This document shows positions 9,606 through 20,639 of a stretch of 64,000 bases of DNA, piece after piece. Position numbers and translations under genes: made by a program. Location of the stretch: the NCBI GenBank assembly GCA_964019695.1, contig OZ026524.1, positions 30,400,664-30,464,663 on the forward strand, written 5' to 3'. The stretch's first letter is position 1, and each line of letters starts with the position of its first letter. Source of the stretch: Loripinus fragilis. Lineage: Eukaryota > Mollusca > Bivalvia > Lucinida > Lucinidae. The notes under the pieces were generated by a model that searched no databases, was not told the origin of the DNA, and saw nothing but the letters and a program-made list of their open reading frames with translations.

Positions 9606-9795
9606 TATCATCTATTTGTTCTAGGTTTTCCAAATCCAAATCCCACTATCATGAATGAAAAGTGTTCATAATACACCTACATTAAATTACGCAAACATAC
9701 CTAATATCTCAGGAATAATGACCTTGAAAGGCATTATTATTGTTTCGAAATGGTGTAAAACAAAAGTTATATAAAAAGTTATATGTGGGCCAGTT

Positions 9796-10190
9796 CAGAC
9801 CGGATTTTTTTATTAGTTGATTTACGGGAATGTTTTTTTTTTCAGATTTAGGGTCAAATAAAATAAAATAAAAGTTCATAAAATGACCAGTTGTCTGGTC
9901 ATTTTCAGAGGGGTTTTTTTTAAATATCTCCAGAACAAATAGTAAATTTGAATCATTAATATTTCATAGTTTTCCTAAAAATCGGGATAGGACAGTCACT
10001 TTCAACAGTGTCACTCTCAAAAATACACAGACAGAACCTCAAAAATAGATTAATTTTTACAACGAAACAAATAATATTTAGAGTCGACGGATAAAATAAA
10101 AATAATTTTAGAAATTAATTATTTTTTCTACTTTCCGGAAAATTACTGTAAGAGGGTTCGTAAATCAACTAATAAAATAATTCTGTCCCT
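9796..10190. mobile_element. TIR element, about 395 bp
   Basis: Inverted ends share TTTTATTAGTTGATTTACG (left near 9809-9827, right complement near 10159-10177). A central hairpin AAAATGACCAG/CTGGTCATTTT occupies 9890-9915. No coding capacity. Confidence 0.7.
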
Positions 10191-10756
10191 AGGCGTACGT
10201 AAGGTTCTCAGGCAAAATGTATCATGTATACGCAGCTACCCAGTGGGGTTAGAGGTCCAACGTTTGGTCTGGTCTTTCTTCTTTGCCCTTTGTGTGTGGA
10301 AGCAGTGTAGGCTCTGACGATACTGCGCGGATGCGCAGGCTCGTCTGAGCCTTCGCTGCTTGTCGATGCGTTATGTACGAAAGTATCATCCGCTGGTCTG
10401 TATCGAGGTTTTGAATTAAAGCAGAATGCAATAGGTTTGCGTAACCCACATGGCTCATAACATTCGTCTTTAGGCATGTCTCATAAACAGCGCCTGCAAC
10501 TTTAAGGAAACACAATGCGTAATATAAATATAATGAATCGGTACGGGTGAGCTATTATTGCTTGCAATTCCGAGAAACAAGCATTGCAAAATATGTCAAG
10601 AATATCATCTTGAACCTTGTCACGGGAAAACCTGCCTTCTGGGTTTGGGAAGAGCTTTTGGGCAGAACTCATCACTTTGACATGATGGGGTTTCGGAGCT
10701 TTTTGCGACGGTCATGTTTTGCGTTAACTTTGTATCCAGAAAGAAAGGTGATGCCC

Positions 10757-10801
10757 CATGCGCGGGTCCAGAAAGTTTTGTCAGAGGGGTCCAAATTTGA
10801 C

Positions 10802-10847
<46 letters not shown>

Positions 10848-11074
10848 TCTTTTTAGTTAATGAGGAGAGAGAGGGTCCGAATACCACTATTAGTCGGCCA
10901 TCATTGGCTCGCCCGCGAAACACCATTTAAATGGCGTGCCAATGATGGCCCAACATAAAAATGTTGGCTAGGTAGCTTTGGGATTTTTTAGAAGATCCGG
11001 ACCAGTATTTCTAAGAAACCCTATATTTTTGTGATTTTTCAGTGGGGTCCGGCCCCCCTCTGGATCCACCCATG
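10757..11074. mobile_element. MITE family E, copy 1, with 42-bp poly(T)
   Basis: Ends are CATGCGCGGGTCCAG and the inverted CTGGATCCACCCATG. An internal palindrome (10897-10950) is centred on ACCATTTAAATGGCG with GCCATCATTGGC outer arms. A poly(T) tract spans 10803-10844. Other copies lie at 45428, 45939 and 46994. Frames crossing it are chance frames. Confidence 0.8.
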
Positions 11075-11091
11075 TATCCTATCCAGCCTTC

Positions 11092-11263
11092 TTAGCTACA
11101 GAGACTAGCTAGAATAGTGACATTTTCCTTGTGGAAATTTTACTCATACTAAATTAGCTAGAAAGCGAATGACAAAGGCGCTTACCAGATTGTGCCGATG
11201 CATAGGCTGGTCTGTCTTTTGTTATTCGCATGCAACAAGTTTGGTTTTCTCGCGACAAGACCC
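11092..11263 (+). mobile_element. MITE family A, right-end fragment
   Basis: TTCTTAGCTACAGAGACTAG, AAAGGCGCTTACCAG, GCATAGGCTGGTCTG and the terminal TTTTCTCGCGACAAGACCCA follow family A (1401-1640). The left TIR is missing. Confidence 0.55.
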
Positions 11264-11544
11264 ATTAGTTTGTACTTTTGATAAAGATAGCCTTTTTTGT
11301 ATGCGGAGAACGGCTCGTATCTTGCTTTAACATATTATCTTTGTCACTCATCTTATTACTTCTTATCTGCTGTCATGCTTATTTTTCATCTTGTGTTTTA
11401 CTTTGATATATGGTATATTTTCACCTTGTGTCTTCAGAATATATTTTATTTATATCAGAGAACATCACCATATTATCTTTCACTTAGTCTCTTAACTAAT
11501 TATCTTGAAACCTCAACACAACATCTCAGTCTCTCAGCTAACTA

Positions 11545-13880
11545 ACATCTTTAGACATCACCATATTTCCTTGGTCTCTCAATTAATTATCATCTTACGA
11601 CATCACCATATTTCCTTGGTCTCTCAATTAATTATCATCTTTAGACATCACCATATTTTCTTGGTCTCTCAATTAATTATCATCTTTAGACATCACCATA
11701 TTTCCTTGGTCTCTCAATTAATTATCATCTTTAGACATCACCATATTTCCTTGGTCTCTCAATTGAATATCATCTTGAGACATCATCGCATTTCCTTGGT
11801 CTCTCAACTAATTATCATCTTGAGACATCATCGCATTTCCTTGGTCTCTCAACTAATTATCATCTTGATACATCATCACATTTCCTTGGTCTCTCAACTA
11901 ATTATCATCTTGAGACATCATCGCATTTCCTTGGTCTCTCAACTAATTATCATCTTGAGACATCATCGCATTTCCTTGGTCTCTCAACTAATTATCGTCT
12001 TGAGACATCATCACATTTCCTTGGTCTCTCAGCTAATTATCATCTTGATACATCACCACATTTCCTTGGTCTCTCAAATAATTATCATCTTGATACATCA
12101 TCACATTTCCTTGGTCTCTCAACTAATTATCATCTTGAGACATCATCACATTTCCTTGGTCTCTCAGCTAATTATCATCTTGAGACATCATCACATTTCC
12201 TTGGTCTCTCAATTAATTATCATCTTGAGACATCATCACATTTCCTTGGTCTCTCAACTAATTATCATCTTGAGACATCACCATATTTCCTTGGTCTCTC
12301 AACTAATTATCATCGTGAGACATCATCACATTTCCTTGGTCTCTCAACTAATTATCATCTTGAGACATCACCATATTTCCTTGGTCTCTCAACTAATTAT
12401 CATCTTGAGACATCATCACATTTCCTTGGTCTCTCAACTAATTATCATCTTGAGACATCACCATATTTCCTTGGTCTCTCAACTAATTATCATCGTGAGA
12501 CATCATCACATTTCCTTGGTCTCTCAACTAATTATCGTCTTGAGACATCATCACATTTCCTTGGTCTCTCAACTAATTATCGTCTTGAGACATCATCATA
12601 TTGTCTTGGTCTCTCAACTAATTATCGTCTTGAGACATCATCACATTTCCTTGGTCTCTCAGCTAATTATCATCTTGAGACATCATCACATTTCCTTGGT
12701 CTCTCAACTAATTATCGTCTTGAGACATCATCGCATTTCCTTGGTCTCTCAACTAATTATCATCTTGAGACATCACCATATTTCCTTGGTCTCTCAACTA
12801 ATTATCATCTTGAGACATCATCACATTTCCTTGGTCTCTCAGCTAATTATCATCTTGAGACATCATCACATTTCCTTGGTCTCTCAACTAATTATCATCT
12901 TGAGACATCATCACATTTCCTTGGTCTCTCAATTAATTATCGTCTTGAGACATCATCACATTTCCTTGGTCTCTCAACTAATTATCATCTTGAGACATTA
13001 TCATATTTCCTTGGTCCCTCAACTAAGTATCGTCTTGAGACATCATCACATTTCCTTGGTCTCTCAATTAATTATCGTCTTGAGACATCATCACATTTCC
13101 TTGGTCTCTCAACTAATTATCATCTTGAGACATCACCATATTTCCTTGGTCTCTCAACTAATTATCATCTTGAGACATCATCACATTTCCTTGGTCTCTC
13201 AACTAATTATCATCTTGAGACATCATCACATTTCCTTGGTCTCTCAACTAATTATCATCTTGAGACATCACCATATTTCCTTGGTCTCTCAACTAATTAT
13301 CATCTTGAGACATCATCACATTTCCTTGGTCTCTCAACTAATTATCATCTTGAGACATCATCACATTTCCTTGGTCTCTCAACTAATTATCATCTTGAGA
13401 CATCATCACATTTCCTTGGTCTCTCAACTAATTATCATCTTGAGACATCACCATATTTCCTTGGTCTCTCAACTAATTATCATCTTGAGACATCATCACA
13501 TTTCCTTGGTCTCTCAACTAATTATCATCTTGAGACATCATCGCATTTCCTTGGTCTCTCAACTAATTATCATCTTGAGACATCATCACATTTCCTTGGT
13601 CTCTCAACTAATTATCATCTTGAGACATCATCGCATTTCCTTGGTCTCTCAACTAATTATCATCGTGAGACATCATCACATTTCCTTGGTCTCTCAACTA
13701 ATTATCGTCTTGAGACATCATCACATTTCCTTGGTCTCTCAACTAATTATCATCGTGAGACATCATCGCATTTCCTTGGTCTCTCAACTAATTATCATCG
13801 TGAGACGTCATCGTAATTCCTTTGTCTCTCAATTATTTATCATCTTGAGACATCATCTTATTTCCTTGGTCTCTCAATCA
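11545..13880. repeat. Homogenised core of the 45-bp satellite
   Basis: About 52 nearly identical 45-bp monomers lie in register. Three alleles at one site (TCACA, CCATA, TCGCA) and a few linked variants (CATCGTGAGA, TTATCGTCTT) recur at 135- and 180-bp spacings, which suggests multimeric higher-order expansion by unequal exchange. The reading frame that is open for 824 codons shows the repeated peptide ISLVSQLIIILRHHH. A second forward frame lacking ATG codons is also mostly open, which argues that the openness is arithmetic rather than selected. Confidence 0.95.
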
Positions 13881-14063
13881 ATCCTCTTGAGGCATCATCA
13901 TATTGTTATGATCTCTCGACTAATTATCATCTTTAGACATCACCGAATTGTCTTGGTCTCTCAACTAAATATCATCTAAGGAATCAGTATATTACATTTG
14001 TCTCTCAGCTGCGTATTATCTTGAGACACCATGACCATATTGTCTTAGTCTCTCAGCTAATTA

Positions 14064-14592
14064 TCATCTCAATTTGTTATGTCTCCGCCCTGGAAGTGTC
14101 GGGAGACATACTGTTTTCCCCTTGCGTCCATCTGTCTGTCCGTACATCTGTCTGTCCGTCACAAAATTGCGTCTGTTCTATAACTTGATTACCGTTAGAG
14201 AAACTACATACATTTGTAAAGCACATTCAGACAACGTGTCATGCACAAGGACCATACATCTTGCATGTTTATCTTTCAAATTGTTCCACTTGTGACATAA
14301 CTTAATGCATTTTTTGTCCGCTCTGTAAGTTGAACACTGTTTAAGCTATTTGGTTGAAACTTCATACACTTCTCGAGCACAACGAGACAATGTGTCATGC
14401 ACAAGAACCATGACTCTGCTTTGGATATTTAAGAGTTATATCCCTTTGATCCATTGCAATGCTATTTCGTGTCATATAGCTAAATGCTAGTAACATAGCT
14501 AAATGCAATTTTATGATATTTATTCCTAAAAGGGGGACACATCTGTTTTGTTTGTTGTTGTTTTTTTGTAGAAAAACATTTCTAGTTATCAT
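14064..14592. mobile_element. Unidentified 0.53-kb insertion in the satellite
   Basis: Non-satellite sequence rich in CTGTCTGTCCGT/CATCTGTCTGTCCG, ending at TTTCTAGTTATCATCTTG where the satellite resumes. The TCTGTCCGTC motif is common in dispersed invertebrate repeats, but no TIR or tRNA-like head was seen. Monomer-like sequence on both sides prevents recognition of a TSD. Confidence 0.6.
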
Positions 14593-14662
14593 CTTGAGAC
14601 ATCACGATAATATCTTGGTTTTGCAGCTTATTATCATTTGAATAATCACTGGGTTATCTTGG

Positions 14663-14822
14663 AGCCGCCCTGGTGTAGTGGATAAACTGCTCGCCTTATA
14701 AACCAGGGGTCGCTGGTTCGTTTCCCGGCTTCACCAGTCTGTCGGGTGAGACTTTTAGTCGTTGCCCCGTCTCCGTATGACCAAAGCTGTTGGTGGGACG
14801 TTAAACACAAACAAATAAAAAA
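14663..14822 (+). mobile_element. SINE-2, complete, with 15-bp TSD
   Basis: The head AGCCGCCCTGGTGTAGTGG carries the A box and GGTTCGTTTCC the B box; the body has GTTGCCCCGTCTCC and the tail is GTTGGTGGGACGTTAAACAC plus an A-rich end. ACTGG(G/A)TTATCTTGG is duplicated on either side (14648-14662 and 14823-14837) with one difference, so it inserted into a pre-existing satellite monomer. Confidence 0.92.
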
Positions 14823-15715
14823 ACTGGATTATCTTGGTCTCTAAGTTCGTAATCTTCTTGAGACAGGATTATATCATATTGGTCTCTCAGCTAGATATCA
14901 TCTTGAGATATCAATATATTATTTTAATCTCTCAACTAGTTATCATCCTGAGACATCATCATATTATCTTGGTCTCTCACTTGATTATCATCTTGAGACA
15001 TCATCAAATTATCTTTGTCTCTCAATTTATTATCATCTTGAGACATCATCATCGTATCTTGGTGTCTCAGCTTATTAACATCTTAAGACATCAACATATT
15101 ATCTTGGTTTGTCAGCTTGTTATCATCCTAATACATCACCATATTATCTTGGTCCCTCAGCTTAATATCGTCTTAAAACATATTATCTTCGTCTCGCCGC
15201 TAGGTATCATCTTGAGACATCACCATGTTATCTTGGTCCCTCAGCTAGTTATCATCTTGAGACATTTTCATATTTCCTTGATCCCTCAGTTAATTATTTT
15301 CTTGAGACACCAGCATATTAATTACGATTTTAGCTAATTATCTTCATAAATCACTAGCATTTTGAAACATCACCATATTTCCAAATTGGTCTCTTAACTA
15401 GTTCTCATCTTGAGACATTAATATATTATCTTGGACTCTCAGCTAATTATAATCTTGAGTCATCACCATGTTATCTTGGTCTCTCAGCTAGTTATCATCT
15501 TGAGACATCATCAAATTATCTTGGTCTCTTAATTCATTATCACCTTGAGACATCAACATATCTTGGTCTCTCAGCTAAACATCATCTTGAGACATCATCA
15601 TATCATCTTGGTCTCTCAGCTAGTTATCAACTCGAGACATCAACATATTATCCTGGTCTCTCAGCTAGTAATCATCTTGAGACATCATCATATTATCTTG
15701 GTCTCTCAGCTTATT

Positions 15716-16054
15716 ATTTTGTTTGTTTGTTTTGTTTGTTTGTTTTTGTTGCTTTACGTCCCATGTCAACAGCTATGGTCATTGCGGGACGGTCAGTTCT
15801 CTTACCACACGTTTTCCTGGGCAGGCTTGCGCAAGCGGTTAACCAGTAATTTGTGCACATACTTTCGGTTGTAACTGACAACAACCCTTCTTGAATAAAT
15901 CAGCGGAAGGGAGGAGAATGACCGTAGAAATTATTTCATGATCAATCTCCACGAAAGTATGGTACCGGGCCCGGATCGAACTCGCGACCCCTGGATCTGC
16001 AGTCAGACACGCATCTGTAGCCAGACATGTTACCGACTGCGCTACGCGGCCCGG
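15716..16054 (-). mobile_element. SINE-3, full-length, minus strand
   Basis: On the minus strand it begins ACCGGGCCGCGTAGCGCAGT (A box TAGCGCAGTCGG), then GATCCAGGGGTCGCGAGTTC (B box GAGTTCGATCC). A long body with GTCATTCTCCTCCC and GTTGTCAGTTACAACC follows, ending in GGGACGTAAAGCAAC and an A/C-rich tail. At about 340 bp it is longer than SINE-1 or SINE-2. It lies inside the satellite, so its TSD cannot be told from monomer sequence. Confidence 0.88.
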
Positions 16055-17569
16055 TTCTCAGCTAATTATCATCTTGAGACATCATATTATCTTGATACCT
16101 CAATTTATTTTCATCTTGAGACAAAATCATAATATCTTAGCCTCTCAGCTAGATATCTCCTTGAGACATCACCATGTTATCTTGATCTCTCAGTTAATTA
16201 TTTGCTTGAGACACCAGCATATCAAATAGAGGTTTTTAGCTAATTATCTTCATGAACACTAGCATATTGAAACATCACCATATTTCCTAATTGGTCTCTT
16301 AACTAGTTATCATCTTGAGACATCACTGTATTATCTTGGTCTCTCAGCTAGTTATCATTTTGAGACATCGACATATTATCTTGTTCTCTTAGCTAATTAT
16401 CATCTTGAGACATCATCATATTATCTTGGTCTCTCAGCTTGTTATCATCTTGAGACATCATCATGTTATCTTGGTGTCTTAGCTGAGAAATCAACATTTT
16501 ATCTTGTTCTTTCAGCTAATTCTCATCTTGAGATATCATATTATCTTTATATCTCAATTTATTATCATCTTGAGACATCATCATATTATCTTAGTCTCTC
16601 AGCTAGATACCTCCTTGAGACATCACCATGTTATCTTGGTCTCTCAGTGAATTATTTTCTTTCGATACCAGCATGTTAAAATGGCTTTTAGCTTATTATC
16701 GCCATGAATCAGTAGCATCTTGTGACATCACCATATTTCCTAATTGGTCTCTTAGCTTTTTATCATCTTGCGACATCGTCATATTGTCTGGGTCTCTCAA
16801 ATTATAATCATCTTGAGACATCTTTATAATATCTTGGTCTCTCAGCTAGTTATCTTTTGAGACATCATCACATTATCTTGGTCTCTCAATTTATTACCAA
16901 CTTGAGATATCACCATATTATCTTGGTGTCTAAGCTAATTATCATCTTGAGAGATCAACAAATTATCTTGGTCTCTTAGCTAGTTATCATCTTGAGACAT
17001 CAACATATTATCTTGTTCTCTCAGCTAGTTATCATCTTGAGACATTACCATATTATATTGGTAGCTGTGCTAATTATCATCTTGAGACATCATCATATTG
17101 GCATGGTCTCTCAGCTATTTAACATCTTGAGACATTATCGTATCATCTTGGTCTCTCAGCTAGTTATCAGATTGAGACATCATCATATTATCTTGGTCTC
17201 TCAGCTAGTTATCAGATTGAGACATTACCATATTATCTTGGTCTCTTAGCTTATTATCATCTTGAGACATCATATTATCTTGGTCTCTCAGCTAGTAATC
17301 ATCTTGAGACATCATTATATAATCTTGGTCATTCAGCTAGTAATCATCTTGAGGCATCAACATATTATCTTGTTCTCTCAGGTAGTTATCGGATTGAGAC
17401 ATCATCATATTATCTTGGTCTCTCAGCTAGCTATCATCTTGAGACATCATCAAAGTATCTCCGTGTGAGACTCTCAATTTATTATCACCTTGAGACATCA
17501 ACATATCTTGGTCTCTCAGCTAATTATCATCTTGAGACATCAACATATTATCTTGGTTTCTCGGCAAAT

Positions 17570-18620
17570 TATCATCTTGAGACATCACTGTATTATCCTT
17601 GTCTCTCAGCTAGTTATCATTTTGAGATATCACTGTATTATCTTGGTCTTTCAGCTAGTTATCATCTTGAGACATCACCATATTACCTTGTTCTCTCGGC
17701 TAATTATCATTTGAGACATCACTGTATTATCCTGGTCTCTCAGCTAGCTATCATTTTGAGATATCACTGTATTATCTTGGTCTTTCAGCTAGTTATCATC
17801 TTGAGACATCACTGTATTATCTTGGTCTTTCAGCTAGTTATCGTTTTGAGACATCACTGTATTATCTTGGTCTTTCAGCTAGTTATCATTTTGAGACATC
17901 ACTGTATTATCTTGGTCTTTCAGCTAGTTATTACCTTGAGACATCACCATATTATCTTGGTCTCTCGGCTAATTATCATTTGAGACAACACTGTATTATC
18001 TTGGTCTTTCAGCTAGTTATTACCTTGAGACATTACCATATTATCTTGGTCTCTCGGCTAATTATCATTTGAGACATCACTGTATTATCCTGGTCTCTCA
18101 GCTAGTTATCATTTTGAGACATCACTGTATTATCTTGGTCTCTCGGCTAATTATCATTTTGAGACATCACTGTATTATCTTGGTCTCTCAGCTAGTTATC
18201 ATTTTGAGACATCACTGTATTATCCTGGTCTCTCAGCTAGTTATCATTTTAAGACATCACTGTATTATCTTGGTCTCTCAGCTAGTTATCATCTTGAGAC
18301 ATCAACATATTGTCTTGGTCTCTCAGCTAGTTTTCATTTTGAGACATCACTGTATTATCCTGGTCTTTCAGCTAGTTATCATTTGAGACATCACTGTATT
18401 ATCCTGGTCTCTCAGCTAGTTATCGTTTTGAGACATCACTGTATTATCCTGGTCTTTCAGCTTTTTATCATCTTGAGACATCACTGTATTTTCTTGGTCT
18501 GTCAGCTAGTTATCGTTATGAGACATCACTATATTAGCCTGGTCTCTTAGCTAGTTATCATTTTGAGACATCACTGTATTATCCTGGTCTCTCAGCTAGT
18601 TATCTATTTGAGACATTATC
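17570..18620. repeat. Second local expansion within the 45-bp array
   Basis: Monomers here share TCACTGTATTATC(C/T)TGG and AGCTAGTTATCATTTTGAGA and are more alike than those around them. This indicates a separate amplification of one variant. Some units are 44 bp, which breaks the long open frame. Confidence 0.75.
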
Positions 18621-18621
18621 A

Positions 18622-18825
18622 TATGGGCCGTGTCGCAAGAAAACATGTCTTCAGGATTTTTTTTTATACTTTTGGTCTTTTTATAATAAAATTAAAGACA
18701 ATTCATTTCTGAACTATGGACAAATTATTTCACAATAATATATATCCTATTGTTTAAGATATTGAATAAAACGTGAGAGCACAGTCACAAACATTCTAAT
18801 ATTATTATGTTGGCCGTTCATCTAG
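18622..18825. mobile_element. MITE-A end fragment inserted in the satellite
   Basis: ATGGGCCGTGTCGCAAGAAA followed by ACATGTCTTCAGG matches the left TIR of family A (1401). The remaining AT-rich part is not recognisable and the array resumes near 18825. Presumably an internally decayed copy. Confidence 0.5.
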
Positions 18826-19601
18826 TTGCCGTCTTGAGACATCATCCTATTATCTTGGTCTCTCAGCTTATTATTATCTTGGTTTCTCCTTGGTATCTCA
18901 GCTAATCACCATCTTTAGACATCACCACTTTATCTTGGTCTCTCATATAGTTATCATTTCTAGGCATTACCATGTTATTGCCTTGGTCTCTCAGGTAATT
19001 ATCTTTTTGAAACATCATCATTTTATCTCTATCTAATTCTCACAGCTAATTATCATCTTGAGACATCACCATATTGTCTTTGTCTCTCAGCTAGTAGCCA
19101 TTTTGAGACGTCATCATATTGTCTTGCAATTTGTCTCTCAACTAATTATCACCATTAGACAACAACATGATATCTTTGTATCTTAGCTGCTTGTTATCTT
19201 ATCTTGAATCCCCATCAAATTATCTCGACTTTTCAGCTAGTTATCTTCTTAAGACATCAACTAATTATCTTGGTCTCTCAACTGGTTATCATCTTAAGGC
19301 ATCACCATGTTATATTGGTCTCTCAGCTTATAATTATCATCCTGAGACATCATCATATTATCTTGGTTTTAAAATTATTTATGTCTATCAGCTACTAATT
19401 ATCTTGATACATCAACATATTGTCGATACACTCATTTGAATACCAAGTAGCCCGTCATAGTATTTCAGTCTCTCTCTGCTGACTGTCCTGTTGAGAGACA
19501 TCAATAAAATAATTAGTATATCATTCACTAAGATTTATTTCATTTTTAAGGCTTCAACATATTATCTTGGTCATTCTGATTCATATTGATGCTTCAACAT
19601 T

Positions 19602-19910
19602 TTAGCCGCGACATGTGATTTCCAACAATGTGGTATGTACGACCATCAAAGGCTCAGATCAGCCTGCGCATACACGGAGATTGATCAAGTCTTTGCTAGT
19701 CGCTTGAATTTTCTATGACTATATGAATAGGCTACTGACCGAACATCATTTGGAGTTTCTGGGCTTATAAGAGGGTCTGGATGGGGGTCTGATATTCACT
19801 GTTCATTAAAATTTAAGCCCATTATTGATCTCATTAAAATTTTGGGTTATTCATTAAAATAAGACCAATTATTCATTAAAATTATTCATTAAAATACCAA
19901 TATTTCTTCA
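19602..19910 (+). mobile_element. MITE-B left end followed by ATTCATTAAA minisatellite
   Basis: TAGCCGCGACATGTGATTTC matches the end of the complete family-B MITE at 41126-41368. The body (AAGGCTCAGATCAGCCTGCG, AAGTCTTTGCTAGTCGCTTG) is rearranged. AAGAGGGTCTGGATGGGG and irregular ATTCATTAAAAT repeats follow. The same combination occurs inverted at 38675-38964. Confidence 0.6.
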
Positions 19911-20639
19911 GACGAGACATTGGTCAAAATAATGCTTATAAATATAGTTATGTTTTAAGATTCGAACAAGCAAAGCGAGCAAGGAAAAATTTCTGTATTT
20001 TTATCGCGTAAGTGACATTTTAGAGTGAAAAAGTAGGGATAGTAGGACTTTTATAAGAAAAAGTAGGGAAATGTAGGAACACAAGGAAAAGTAGCGCCTA
20101 TCTGAAAGCCTGATTAATCATTTTTCTATCAAAATTAGCATGGAAAAAGTTGTAACAATAAAACCACCAAAACAGAGTAACTTTTGCAAACTGAGAAATT
20201 AAGTGACCTTAGACAAGAGTTTAATTCATAAAAACGGAGTGAGAGAGGAAATTTGTAATGATTTTATTGGAAAAATTAAAACATTACCCCCCTCCCCTGT
20301 TGGGAAGCCAAATTAAATGAAGACCCCTCCCCCACCCTACTGAATGGGCCTGCGCCTTTATTCCCAAAAAGGTTATAATATGCCTGCAAAAACCCATTAC
20401 ATTTTTGTGTTCTTTGGACCTTATGCACATTCTGCAGGGGCCGTTGTCAGCTAACGAGAAGTGGTACAGCCATGGAACGTCGTAGGCGTTCCTGGAGTGT
20501 CGGAATCACACGTGAGGGAGGAACTTTATACCTTTTGTAAAGGGGGGATTGGGTTCCTCCCCCAAGAAAATTTTCTGATACAATATATCTGTAAAAGGGA
20601 TTTTAATACATTTTGAGGAAATTTTGTCCTGTGAATCCA
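19911..20639. other. No recognisable feature
   Basis: AT-rich sequence with short C/G-rich runs (CCCCCCTCCCC near 20285). No coding signal, TIR or tRNA-like head seen. Confidence 0.35.

Larger units (their letters stand above)
11463..19440. repeat. 45-bp satellite array, about 8 kb
   Basis: The monomer is about 45 bp, with the consensus pieces ATTATCATCTTGAGACATCA, (T/C)CA(C/T)A, TTTCCTTGGTCTCTCA and ACTA. The part up to about 13880 is highly homogeneous. The rest is older and indel-rich, using ATTATCTTGGTCTCTCAGCT in place of TTTCCTTGG. Four unrelated insertions interrupt it (14064-14592, 14663-14822, 15716-16054, 18622-18825). Open frames of up to 824 codons arise because 45 is a multiple of three; they are not annotated as genes. 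Confidence 0.97.

Noticed and set aside
11505..13979. 824-residue open reading frame as a protein-coding gene
   Set aside because: It is a direct product of a 45-bp satellite whose period is divisible by three. A second frame is also mostly open, and decayed monomers on the same array are full of stops and indels.
14834..18386. Several 60-170-codon frames with LVSQLVIILRHHHI-type repeats
   Set aside because: Same satellite, decayed part; they shift frame whenever a monomer has an indel.
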